Shown one piece after another: positions 8,886-16,614 of a stretch of 64,000 nt of DNA (within the stretch, counting starts at the first letter, position 1; each line of letters opens with the position of its first letter). The DNA comes from Actinomadura physcomitrii (GTDB lineage Bacteria > Actinomycetota > Actinomycetes > Streptosporangiales > Streptosporangiaceae): assembly GCF_008923205.2 (NCBI RefSeq), contig NZ_WBMS02000022.1:29064-93063 (forward strand). The letters are read 5' to 3'. The translations under genes were made by a program, and so were the position numbers. Below the pieces are notes generated by a model. The model was not told where the DNA came from and searched no databases. It saw only the letters and a list, made by a program, of their open reading frames with translations.

Positions 8886-10163
8886 TCAGCAGTTGCTCTG
8901 GACGGGCTTGCCGGCGAACCGGTCGCCGAGGAAGTTCGTCACGTCCCCGGCGGCGCCCCAGTCGGTGGACAGATGCTCGGTCGGGTAGGTGTTCTTCCAG
9001 GTGGTGTTGATCCCGGCCTTGCAGTAGGCCTCGTGGGTACCGTCCTCGGTCTCGTGCGGGATGATCTCCTCCAGCCAGCCGCGGTACTGGAACACCGGGA
9101 AGCCGATCTTGTACTTGGCGGCCGAGGACGGGGTGCCGATGTCGACGCCGAGCTTCTGCCGGTCGACGACGTCGCTCCAGGTGGTGCCGTCCGGGCCCGT
9201 GAGCGCGTAGATCTGGTCGAGCGACAGGCCCTGCTTGGAGAAGTTCTCGACCTTCGCGCCGAGGAACACCGCGAGCGTCCCGTACAGGCAGTTGGCCTTC
9301 ACGTCCTTGATCGCCTGGGCGCCCTGGTCGTTCATCAGGTCGTCGAACGGCATCTCCGGGTAGGCGGCGTGCAGGCCGACCAGCGCGTCGGCGAGGAACC
9401 CGGCGAACAGGCTGCCGTTCAGCTGCTTGGCGGTCAGCTTCAGGTCGCCGGGCACGCCGCCCGCCGCCGCGCCGACCACGTTCAGCTCCGGCGCGTACGA
9501 CGCGGCGAGCTGCGCGCCCCACAGCGCGGCGGCGCCGCCCTCGGAGTAGCCGGAGATGCCGACCTTCCCGTCGGCCTTCAGCGTCCCGCCGGGGATCTGC
9601 CGGGACGTGCGGACGATGTCGAGCAGCGCGTGTCCCGCGTTCGCGCCGATCATGTAGGTGTGCACCTGGCCGTCGAGGTAGCCGACGCCGTCGGTGGCGG
9701 CGACCGCGTACCCGGCCTTGAGCATCAGCTGCAGGTTGCCGCCCTCGTACATGTCGACGTACTGGCCGGCGAGCTGCTTGGAGAACGCGCACTGCAGGCC
9801 GGAGCCGAGGGTGCCGGGATTGAACGCGACCGTCGGGCGCGACCCGCCGCCCTGCCACTCGGCGTCCGGCACCGCCACGGTCCCGGACACGGCGATCTTC
9901 CGCCCCTTGGCGTCGGTCGAGACGTACCGGACCTTCCAGGCCTGCATCGGCACGTCGCCGGGGATGTTGGTCAGCTTCGCCGGACGGCAGGCGAGCAGGT
10001 CGCCCGGGTTCCCGGTCACCGTGCCGGAGGACGCCGCGTAGATCTGCGCGTCCGTGGCGTCGCAGCCCGGCGGCGCGGCCTCGGCCTGCGGCGCGCTGAG
10101 CACCGCGGGCACGGCCAGGGCGGCGCCGAGTGCCGCGGTGGTGAGCAGGGTCCGAAGTCGCAT
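8886..10163 (-). CDS. Secreted lipase of the LIP (secretory lipase) family
   Basis: A 425-residue exported alpha/beta hydrolase. A signal peptide is clear: RLR, a hydrophobic core at 5-23, then an A-x-A type cleavage near residues 29/30. The nucleophile is Ser207 in GYSEGG. The Asp and His of the triad lie in the C-terminal third, with a His in the EEIIPHETEDG region as a candidate. Family members release fatty acids from lipids outside the cell. ATG at 10163 has GGAG and AGGA upstream. The neighbouring desaturase and acyl-AMP ligase suggest a shared theme of fatty-acid use, though a hairpin separates the transcripts. Confidence 0.9.
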   Translation of the reverse strand: MRLRTLLTTAALGAALAVPAVLSAPQAEAAPPGCDATDAQIYAASSGTVTGNPGDLLACRPAKLTNIPGDVPMQAWKVRYVSTDAKGRKIAVSGTVAVPDAEWQGGGSRPTVAFNPGTLGSGLQCAFSKQLAGQYVDMYEGGNLQLMLKAGYAVAATDGVGYLDGQVHTYMIGANAGHALLDIVRTSRQIPGGTLKADGKVGISGYSEGGAAALWGAQLAASYAPELNVVGAAAGGVPGDLKLTAKQLNGSLFAGFLADALVGLHAAYPEMPFDDLMNDQGAQAIKDVKANCLYGTLAVFLGAKVENFSKQGLSLDQIYALTGPDGTTWSDVVDRQKLGVDIGTPSSAAKYKIGFPVFQYRGWLEEIIPHETEDGTHEAYCKAGINTTWKNTYPTEHLSTDWGAAGDVTNFLGDRFAGKPVQSNC

Positions 10164-10472
10164 TCCTCGCTCCAGGGGTGAGTCTGGAAAGTGAATGCTG
10201 CTGACTGTCCCCCAGGGGCGGCGCGCGGCGGAATGAAGCTGCGTCACAGGCTCGGGTGCCCTTATTAGCAACCAAGTCAAAAACGCCGGGTCAGGGTGGA
10301 CGCGAGGTGACGTCCGGGCACGGACCGGGACGGCTCACCGCACGGCGCCCGCCGGGCCACGCCGCATCGGCCGCGCCCCTCCGCCCTCGAATCGGGACAA
10401 GCCATTGCAAATTGGTGGAGTCTTCATTAATGGTTCGCCGGTAGGGGGCGGCCGGGCCGTACCGTCCCGCGC
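10164..10472. other. Divergent promoter region between lipase and extracellular nuclease
   Basis: This 309-base region has two AT-richer islands, around 10260-10285 and 10395-10435, separated by GC-rich filler. The left island should carry the lipase promoter: TAATAA on the minus strand is the best -10-like word, without a clear -35. The right island carries the nuclease promoter described separately. No gene or RNA was recognised. Confidence 0.55.
10405..10443 (+). promoter_or_regulatory. Candidate promoter with a Pho-box-like direct repeat upstream of the nuclease
   Basis: TTGCAA (10405-10410) is followed after 17 bases by TAATGG, a weak -10. Across the -10 lie two 11-base units, CTTCATTAATG and GTTCGCCGGTA (10422-10443). 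They resemble the G(G/T)TCA-type direct repeats of Streptomyces PhoP boxes. A phosphate-controlled extracellular nuclease would make biological sense. The match is imperfect, so this is only a candidate. Confidence 0.35.
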
Positions 10473-12176
10473 ATGCGCCGAACAGCAGCAGCACTCGCGG
10501 CCGTCCTGGCCGCCGGCATGACCGTGAGCACGGCCGCCGGCGTCGGTCCGGCCGCCGCGGCGGAGCCGGAGACCTGCGCCACTCCCGCCACCCACCAGAT
10601 CGCCGAGGTCCAGGGCACCGGGACCGCGTCCCCCCTGCGCGGGCGGACCGTCCGCGTCGAGGGCGTCGTGACCGCGGACTTCCAGCGGGCCGACCAGCTC
10701 AAGGGCTTCTTCGTGCAGGACCCGACCCCGGACGACGACCCCCGGACCTCCGACGGGATCTTCGTCTACGCCACGCGGGAGGTGCGGCCGGGCGACCGCG
10801 TCCTCGTCACCGGCAAGGCCACCGAGTACAACGGCCTCACCGAGCTGTCCCCGGTCACGACCGTGGACGTGTGCGGCAGCGGCAAGGTCGCGCCCGACAA
10901 CGTGCGGCTGCCGCTGGAGGACGGCGCGAACCTCGAGCAGTACGAGGGCGAGCTGCTGCGCTTCCCGCAGAAGCTCACCGCCACCGAGACCTACCAGCTC
11001 GGCCGCTACGGCGAGATCACCGTCTCCGCCGGCGGCCGCCTCTTCCAGCCCACCGATGGTCACGGCTCCACGCAGGCGGACAACGACGCGCGGCGGCTCC
11101 TCGTCGACGACGGGTCGAACGTCCAGGACCCGGCGACGATCCCGTACACCGACAAGCGCGTCCTGCGGATCGGCGACACCACGGCCGGGCTCACCGGAGT
11201 GCTCACCTACCAGTTCGGCGCCTACGCCCTCCAGCCCACCAAGTCGGCGCACTTCGCCAACGACAACCCGCAGCCGAAGAAGCCGCAGCCGGTCGGCGGC
11301 GACGTCCGCGTCGCGAGCTTCAACACCCTCAACTGGTTCACCACGCTCGGCGAGCGCGGCGCGAACACCGCCGAGGAGCGCGAGCGTCAGCTGACCAAGC
11401 TCGTCGCCGCGCTCAAGGGCCTGGACCCCGACGTCGCCGGGCTGATGGAGGTTGAGAACAACGGCGACACGGGCGCGCTGAAGACGCTGGTCGACCGGCT
11501 CAACGAGGCCGTCGGCGCCGGCACGTACTCCTGGATCGAGAACCCGAAACCGGGCACCGACGCGATCCACGTCGCGATCATCTACAAGCCGGCGAAGCTG
11601 AAGCCGGTCGGCGCGGCGCACTCCTCCGACCAGGCCGTGTTCGAGCGCCCGCCGCTGGCGCAGGAGTTCCAGCCGGTGAACGGCGGCACGACGTTCACGC
11701 TGATCGTCAACCACCTCAAGTCCAAGGGCTGCACCGGCGCGACCGGCGCCGACACCGACCAGGGCGACGGGCAGGGCTGCTTCAACGCCCACCGTGTCGT
11801 GCAGGCGAAGGCCGTCGCCGCGCTCGCCGCCCAGGAGGAGAACCCGCTCGTCATCGGCGACCTCAACAGCTACACCGCCGAGGACCCGGTCAAGGTGCTG
11901 ACCGGCGCCGGGCTCGCCGGGCAGACCGAGCGGTTCGTCCGGCCCGAGCAGCGCTACTCCTACGTCTTCGACGGCATGTCCGGCGAGCTCGACCACGTGC
12001 TCGCCGGCGCCGCGCTGGCCAGGCGCGTCACGGGCGCGACGATCTGGCACGTCAACAGCGACGAGCCGACGTTCCTCGACTACAACACCGAGTACAACCA
12101 GCCGCGCTTCTACAAGCCGGACGCGTTCCGGTCGTCCGACCACGACCCCGTCCTGCTCGGCCTGCGCCTGCACTGA
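10473..12176 (+). CDS. Secreted ExeM/NucH-like endonuclease (EEP phosphohydrolase family)
   Basis: A 567-residue exported nuclease. Residues 1-30 are an Ala-rich signal peptide. An OB-fold-like region follows (about 45-260, starting RVEGVVTADF). The catalytic endonuclease/exonuclease/phosphatase domain runs from about residue 275. Its expected motifs are visible in order: ASFNTLNW, GLMEVEN, VNHLKSKG, GDLNSY and the terminal SSDHDPV. It lacks a sorting signal, so it is probably released. The role is likely degradation of environmental DNA for nucleotides or phosphate. A strong terminator follows the stop codon. It is transcribed away from the lipase. Confidence 0.92.
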   Translation: MRRTAAALAAVLAAGMTVSTAAGVGPAAAAEPETCATPATHQIAEVQGTGTASPLRGRTVRVEGVVTADFQRADQLKGFFVQDPTPDDDPRTSDGIFVYATREVRPGDRVLVTGKATEYNGLTELSPVTTVDVCGSGKVAPDNVRLPLEDGANLEQYEGELLRFPQKLTATETYQLGRYGEITVSAGGRLFQPTDGHGSTQADNDARRLLVDDGSNVQDPATIPYTDKRVLRIGDTTAGLTGVLTYQFGAYALQPTKSAHFANDNPQPKKPQPVGGDVRVASFNTLNWFTTLGERGANTAEERERQLTKLVAALKGLDPDVAGLMEVENNGDTGALKTLVDRLNEAVGAGTYSWIENPKPGTDAIHVAIIYKPAKLKPVGAAHSSDQAVFERPPLAQEFQPVNGGTTFTLIVNHLKSKGCTGATGADTDQGDGQGCFNAHRVVQAKAVAALAAQEENPLVIGDLNSYTAEDPVKVLTGAGLAGQTERFVRPEQRYSYVFDGMSGELDHVLAGAALARRVTGATIWHVNSDEPTFLDYNTEYNQPRFYKPDAFRSSDHDPVLLGLRLH

Positions 12177-12184
12177 TCCCCTTC

Positions 12185-12217
12185 GGCCCGGGCGTCCGCG
12201 AACCGGACGCCCGGGCC
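12185..12217 (+). terminator. Terminator of the nuclease gene
   Basis: A perfect 14-bp stem, GGCCCGGGCGTCCG pairing with CGGACGCCCGGGCC, has loop CGAAC. It begins 8 bases after the stop codon. No long T tract follows, which is usual for GC-rich actinomycete terminators. Confidence 0.8.
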
Positions 12218-12219
12218 CC

Positions 12220-12247
12220 TTGCGCCACCGCTCACGGAGCGTATGAT
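12220..12247 (+). promoter_or_regulatory. Promoter of the small membrane protein gene
   Basis: TTGCGC (12220-12225) and TATGAT (12242-12247) are separated by 16 bases. The -10 is a close consensus match and contains the upstream in-frame ATG at 12243. That argues translation starts at the later ATG at 12279. Confidence 0.6.
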
Positions 12248-12278
12248 CCGGATCACACTTCTAGGGATCGGTGCGCGC

Positions 12279-12557
12279 ATGAACGAAGCAGCTCCCCGCC
12301 TGGCGTTCGGAATCGGGCCCGACGGGACGTACACCCGGATCGGGCAGACGTTCGCGTTCATCCTGGGCCTGCTCACCACGTTCGCGTTCCTGCCGCTCGT
12401 CGTGGTCGGCGCCCTGCTGTACACCAAGGCCGAGGGGATCTTCCCGGCGGACGCCGACCGGGCGCGCCGGCTGGTGAACTGGTCGTGGGTCAGCATCACC
12501 GTGCCCGTCGTGCTCGCGGTCGCCGGCGGTGCGGCGGCCGCGGCGCTGACCGGCTGA
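12279..12557 (+). CDS. Small two-helix membrane protein
   Basis: A 92-residue protein of unknown function. After a soluble N-terminus (APRLAFGIGPDGTYTRIGQ) come two hydrophobic segments, about residues 21-49 and 66-92, joined by a short charged loop with KAEG and DADRARR. The start at 12279 was chosen over the ATG at 12243 because the latter lies inside a good -10 hexamer. AGGGA lies about 12 bases upstream. It stands alone between two terminators or promoters, so it is probably a single-gene unit. No catalytic motif is visible. Confidence 0.7.
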   Translation: MNEAAPRLAFGIGPDGTYTRIGQTFAFILGLLTTFAFLPLVVVGALLYTKAEGIFPADADRARRLVNWSWVSITVPVVLAVAGGAAAAALTG

Positions 12558-12597
12558 CCCGGGAAGAGGGCGGGGGCCCGGCGGGTTCACACTCGTT

Positions 12598-13605
12598 ATG
12601 AGCATCCCCTTCTCCGTCCTCGACCTGGCGCCCGTGGTGAGCGGCGCCACGTCCGGCGACGCCCTGCGCAACACCCTCGACCTGGCCCGGCGCACCGAGG
12701 GGCTCGGCTTCCACCGGTACTGGCTGGCCGAGCACCACACGATGCCGGGCATCGCGAGCTCGGCGACCTCGGTGCTGATCGGGCAGGTCGCGGCCGTGAC
12801 GTCGCGGATGCGGGTCGGGTCGGGCGGGGTGATGCTGCCGAACCACGCGCCGATGGTGGTAGCCGAGCAGTTCGGGACGCTGGAGGCGCTGTTCCCCGGG
12901 CGGATCGACCTCGGCCTCGGCCGGGCGCCCGGCACCGACCAGGCGACCGCGCGGGCGCTGCGCCGCTCCCCCGACGCGCTGTCCGTCGACGACTTCCCCG
13001 AGCAGGTCATCGAGCTGCGCAACTACTTCGCCGAGGACAGCGCGGTGACGCCGGCGGCGGGCAACGAGCCGCCGGTGTGGCTGCTCGGGTCAAGCGGGTA
13101 CAGCGCCCGGCTGGCCGGGCTGCTCGGGCTGCCGTTCGCGTTCGCGCACCACTTCAGCGCGGAGAACACGCTGCCCGCGCTGGCGCTGTACCGCGACACG
13201 TTCCGGCCGGGGACGCTGACCGAGCCGTACTCGATGATCGGCGTGGCGGTGACGGCGGCGGAGTCCGACGAGCGGGCCCGCGAGCTGGCGGCGCCGCAGG
13301 CGCTGTCGTTCCTGCGGCTGCGGCAGGGCCGTCCCGGGAAGCTTCCGACGCCGGAGGAGGCCGCCGCCCACCCGTACACCCCGCTGGAGCGGCAGATGAT
13401 CGACTCGCGGCTCGCCGACCAGGTGATGGGCGGTCCCGAGACGGTGAAGCGGCAGATGGACGCGCTGATCGAGCGGACCGGCGTGAACGAGGTCATGGTG
13501 ACCACGCAGGTGTTCGACCACGCCGACCGGATCCGCTCCTACGAGCTCCTCGCGGAGCTGTACGACCTGAAGGCCGCCGAACCCCCCGCCGCCCGCGGCC
13601 TCTGA
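12598..13605 (+). CDS. LLM-class (luciferase-like) flavin-dependent oxidoreductase
   Basis: A 335-residue TIM-barrel protein of the luciferase-like monooxygenase superfamily. Typical elements are the N-terminal SVLDLAPV strand, RYWLAEHH, MRVGSGGVMLPNHAP and the central ALFPGRIDLGLGRAPGTD phosphate-binding region. Related proteins use FMNH2 or F420 to oxidise small substrates, but the substrate cannot be inferred. No ribosome binding site precedes the ATG closely, so it may be translated from a leaderless or poorly led mRNA. An unusually long hairpin follows between it and gabT. Confidence 0.88.
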   Translation: MSIPFSVLDLAPVVSGATSGDALRNTLDLARRTEGLGFHRYWLAEHHTMPGIASSATSVLIGQVAAVTSRMRVGSGGVMLPNHAPMVVAEQFGTLEALFPGRIDLGLGRAPGTDQATARALRRSPDALSVDDFPEQVIELRNYFAEDSAVTPAAGNEPPVWLLGSSGYSARLAGLLGLPFAFAHHFSAENTLPALALYRDTFRPGTLTEPYSMIGVAVTAAESDERARELAAPQALSFLRLRQGRPGKLPTPEEAAAHPYTPLERQMIDSRLADQVMGGPETVKRQMDALIERTGVNEVMVTTQVFDHADRIRSYELLAELYDLKAAEPPAARGL

Positions 13606-13615
13606 CTCCGTTGAG

Positions 13616-13665
13616 TTGTGGCGTGTCGTGGTTCTCGCCGTGCCGAAAACCACGACACGCCACAA
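13616..13665. terminator. Bidirectional terminator between oxidoreductase and gabT
   Basis: An 18-bp perfect stem is formed by TTGTGGCGTGTCGTGGTT (13616-13633) and AACCACGACACGCCACAA (13648-13665). The 14-base loop has a nested TCG/CGA pair. It lies between two convergent genes. The right arm and its flank (CGCCACAAGTGAACGG) nearly repeat the sequence at 73-88 beside the selD stop, which suggests a shared terminator class. Confidence 0.8.
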
Positions 13666-13677
13666 GTGAACGGGTGT

Positions 13678-15030
13678 TCAGGCGGCGAACGCCTGCTCGA
13701 TGACGTCGAGGCCCTCGTCGAGCAGGTGATCGGGGATGACCAGCGGCGGCAGGAAGCGCAGTACGTTCCCGTACGTCCCGGCGGTCAGCACCAGCACTCC
13801 CGCGGCGTGGCAGCGGCGCGCGACCTCCGCCGTCAGCTCCGGGTCGGGGTCCTTGGTGCCGGGCCTGACCAGCTCGATCGCGATCATCGCGCCGCGTCCC
13901 CGGACGTCCCCGATCGCCGGGTGCGCGTCCGCGAGCGCGCGCAGCCGGGGCAGCATGACCTCCCCGATCCGGCGGGCCCGCTCGACCAGCTTGCCCTCCT
14001 CGATCTCCTCCAAGACGGCGAGGGCCGCCTCGCAGGCCAGGGGGTTGCCGCCGTAGGTGCCGCCGAGCCCGCCGCCGTGCACCTTGTCCATGATGTCGGC
14101 GCGGCCGGTGACGCCCGCCAGCGGCAGCCCGCCCGCGATGCCCTTCGCGGTCGCCACGATGTCCGGGACGATCCCCTCGTGCTCGCAGGCGAACATGTCG
14201 CCCGTCCGCGCGAACCCGGTCTGCACCTCGTCGGCGACGAACAGGATGCCGTTGGCGCGGGCGAACTCGGCGAGCGCGGGCAGGAAGCCGGGCGCGGGCT
14301 CGATGAACCCGCCCTCGCCCTGGATCGGCTCGATCAGCAGCGCGGCCACGTTGGACGCGCCGAGCTGCTTGGTGATCTGGTCGATCGCCTGCGCCGCCGC
14401 CTCCGGACCGCAGTTGTCCGGCCCCGTCGGCCACCGGAACGGGTACGCCGACGGCATCCGGTACACCTCGGGCGCGTACGGGCCGAACCCCTGCTTGTAC
14501 GGCATGTTCTTCGCGGTCAGCGTCATCGTCAGCAGCGTCCGGCCGTGGTAGCCGTGGTCGAACGCCACGACCGCCTGGCGGCCCGTCGCGTACCGGGCGA
14601 TCTTGACGGCGTTCTCCACCGCCTCCGCGCCGCTGTTGACCAGGATCGACCGCTTCGCGTGGTCGCCCGGCGTGATCCGGTTCAGGTTCTCGCACACCGC
14701 CACGTACGACTCGTACGGCGCCACCATGAAGCAGGTGTGGGTGAAGCGGTCCGCCTGCTCCTTCACCCGCGCGGCCACCCGCGGATTGGCGTTGCCGACG
14801 CTCGTGACCGCGATGCCCGAGCCGAAGTCGATCAGTGAGTTGCCGTCGGCGTCGACGACCACCCCGCCGCCCGCGTCCGTCACGTACACCGGCAGCACGC
14901 TGCCGACGCCGGGCGCCACCGCGGCGGCGCGGCGCTCCTGCAGCGCCCGGGACCGCGGCCCCGGGATCTCGGTCACGACGCGTCGCTCCTGCGGCAGCCG
15001 CGCGCCGCCGTTCAGGTTCTGGCTGGTCAT
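13678..15030 (-). CDS. gabT: 4-aminobutyrate aminotransferase (class III PLP aminotransferase)
   Basis: A 450-residue PLP enzyme that transfers the amino group of GABA to 2-oxoglutarate, giving succinate semialdehyde. Class III hallmarks are visible: NSGAEAVENAVKIAR, FDHGYHGRT, IEPIQGEGG, FVADEVQTGF and the PLP lysine in ATAKGIAGG. The gene diverges from a PucR regulator that is followed by a succinate-semialdehyde-type dehydrogenase, which strongly supports the GABA assignment. A TATGTT -10 word ends 6 bases before the ATG and there is no ribosome binding site, so the mRNA is probably leaderless. Confidence 0.93.
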   Translation of the reverse strand: MTSQNLNGGARLPQERRVVTEIPGPRSRALQERRAAAVAPGVGSVLPVYVTDAGGGVVVDADGNSLIDFGSGIAVTSVGNANPRVAARVKEQADRFTHTCFMVAPYESYVAVCENLNRITPGDHAKRSILVNSGAEAVENAVKIARYATGRQAVVAFDHGYHGRTLLTMTLTAKNMPYKQGFGPYAPEVYRMPSAYPFRWPTGPDNCGPEAAAQAIDQITKQLGASNVAALLIEPIQGEGGFIEPAPGFLPALAEFARANGILFVADEVQTGFARTGDMFACEHEGIVPDIVATAKGIAGGLPLAGVTGRADIMDKVHGGGLGGTYGGNPLACEAALAVLEEIEEGKLVERARRIGEVMLPRLRALADAHPAIGDVRGRGAMIAIELVRPGTKDPDPELTAEVARRCHAAGVLVLTAGTYGNVLRFLPPLVIPDHLLDEGLDVIEQAFAA

Positions 15031-15036
15031 GGCGCG

Positions 15037-15101
15037 AACATAAGCCGAACGGCCCCTACGATGAACCGTACGGGGCGGCGAAATCCGTCCAAAGCTTTGG
15101 A
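15037..15101. promoter_or_regulatory. Divergent gabT/pucR promoters with a perfect palindromic operator
   Basis: On the minus strand TATGTT (15042-15037) is placed for leaderless gabT transcription. On the plus strand TACGAT (15057-15062) is a candidate -10 for the regulator. TCCAAAGCTTTGGA (15088-15101) is a perfect 14-bp palindrome. It lies about 60 bases upstream of gabT and inside the leader of the regulator gene. This position suits activation of gabT and autoregulation by the PucR protein. The match to a known operator is not established. Confidence 0.6.
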
Positions 15102-15116
15102 CATGAAGGAGTGCGG

Positions 15117-16610
15117 GTGCCGCCGACGCTGGCCGCCGTCGCGGCCCTTCCCCAGCTCGGCCTGCGCCCCCTCACCGGCCCGCTCCCGGACGCGCCCGTC
15201 GTGTGGGTCGCGGTCAGCGAGCTGGAGGACCCGACCCCGTTCCTCGAAGGCGGCGAGCTCGTCCTCACCACCGGCATGCGGCTCACCGCCGGCGGCGCCG
15301 CCGGCTACGTCGACCGGCTGGTCCGGCGCGGCGTCGCCGGGCTCGGCTTCGCGGTCGGCGTCATCCACCCCGACGTGCCGCCCGCGCTGCTCGCCGCGGC
15401 CCGCGACCGGGGCCTCGCGCTGCTGGAGGTGCCGCGCCCCACCCCGTTCATCGCGATCGGCAAGGCCGTCTCGCGGATGCTGGCCGCCGAATGGTACGAG
15501 GACGTCACCCGCGCGTTCCAGGCGCAGCGGGAGCTGACCCGCGCCGCGCTCACCGGGCCCGGCGCGCTCGTGCGGCGGCTGGCGCGGCTGCTCGGCGGGT
15601 GGGCGCTGCTGCTGGACGCGTCCGGCGCCGTCCGGCACGCCGAGCCCGCCGGCGCCCGCGACCGCGCCGCCGCCCTCGCCCCCGAGCTGGCCCGGCTGCG
15701 CCGCCGCCCGGCCTCCGGGGCCTCGCCGGCGAGCATGGCGCTCGCGGTCCCGGGCGACCACATCGTCCTGCAGCGGGTCGGGCTCGGCGGGCGGCCCCGC
15801 GGGTTCCTCGCCGTCGGGACGCGCGCGCCGCTCCCGCACGTCGCGCACACCATCGTCGGCGCGGCCGTCGCGCTGCTGACGCTCCAGTCGGAGACGCCCC
15901 GCACCGGCCGGGACGCGCGGGCCGCGCTCGCGGCGCTGCTCGCCGGGCTCCCCGCCACCGGCCCGGCGGTGCCGTCCGGACCGGTCCGCGTGCTGGCCTG
16001 CGCGGGTGGCGGCGCCGTGCTCGACGCCCTGGAATCCGATCCCGCCGGGGAGCGCTGCCTGGCCGCGCCCCTCGACGGCGGCACCGCCGTGATCGTCCCC
16101 GACGAGGCGGCCGAGGCGGTGACAGCGCTGCTGGCGGGCACCGGGCCCATCGGCGTCAGCGACCCCGGCGAGGCGGACGGCGGAGCCGGCGCCCTCGCCG
16201 AGCCGCTGCGGCAGGCGCAGGACGCCCTCGCGGCGGCCCGCCGTACCGGATGGCCCGTCCTGCGGCACGCGGACCTCCCCGGGCAGGGCGTCCTCGGGCT
16301 GCTGGACACGGAGGCCGCGCGGGCGTTCGCCGGCGCGCTGCTCGCCCCCCTCGCCGCCGAGGACCTGGTCGCGACGGTCCGCGCCTACGTCGCCGCCAAC
16401 GGGCAGGGCGAGGCCGCCGCCCGGGCGCTCGGCGTGCACCGGCACACGCTGCGGTCCCGGATCCGCAAGGCCGCCGACCTGCTGGGCCGCGACCTCGACG
16501 ATCCCGCCGCCCGCGCCGAACTGTGGATCGCCCTGGCCGTCACGTCCAACGGGGAGGGTCCGATTGGCCGTCCTGGAGACTCGCCATCCGGGCCGCCGGA
16601 GATAGCGTGA
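15117..16610 (+). CDS. PucR-family transcriptional regulator of the GABA module
   Basis: A 497-residue regulator with the classical PucR N-terminal domain (about 1-120, with LVLTTGMRLTAGG and the following barrel-like region). A middle region and a C-terminal HTH (about 425-480: ARALGVHRHTLRSRIRKAADLLG) follow. GTG at 15117 has AAGGAG 5 bases upstream. An in-frame GTG at 15111 overlaps that site and is less likely. The stop lies 4 bases before the dehydrogenase ATG, so the two are co-translated. Divergence from gabT and the palindrome between them point to control of GABA use. Confidence 0.9.
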   Translation: MPPTLAAVAALPQLGLRPLTGPLPDAPVVWVAVSELEDPTPFLEGGELVLTTGMRLTAGGAAGYVDRLVRRGVAGLGFAVGVIHPDVPPALLAAARDRGLALLEVPRPTPFIAIGKAVSRMLAAEWYEDVTRAFQAQRELTRAALTGPGALVRRLARLLGGWALLLDASGAVRHAEPAGARDRAAALAPELARLRRRPASGASPASMALAVPGDHIVLQRVGLGGRPRGFLAVGTRAPLPHVAHTIVGAAVALLTLQSETPRTGRDARAALAALLAGLPATGPAVPSGPVRVLACAGGGAVLDALESDPAGERCLAAPLDGGTAVIVPDEAAEAVTALLAGTGPIGVSDPGEADGGAGALAEPLRQAQDALAAARRTGWPVLRHADLPGQGVLGLLDTEAARAFAGALLAPLAAEDLVATVRAYVAANGQGEAAARALGVHRHTLRSRIRKAADLLGRDLDDPAARAELWIALAVTSNGEGPIGRPGDSPSGPPEIA

Positions 16611-16614
16611 GGTC

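Noticed and set aside
12243..12278. An earlier ATG for the small membrane protein
   Set aside because: The ATG is inside a TATGAT -10 hexamer with a matching -35, so it is unlikely to be transcribed as a start.
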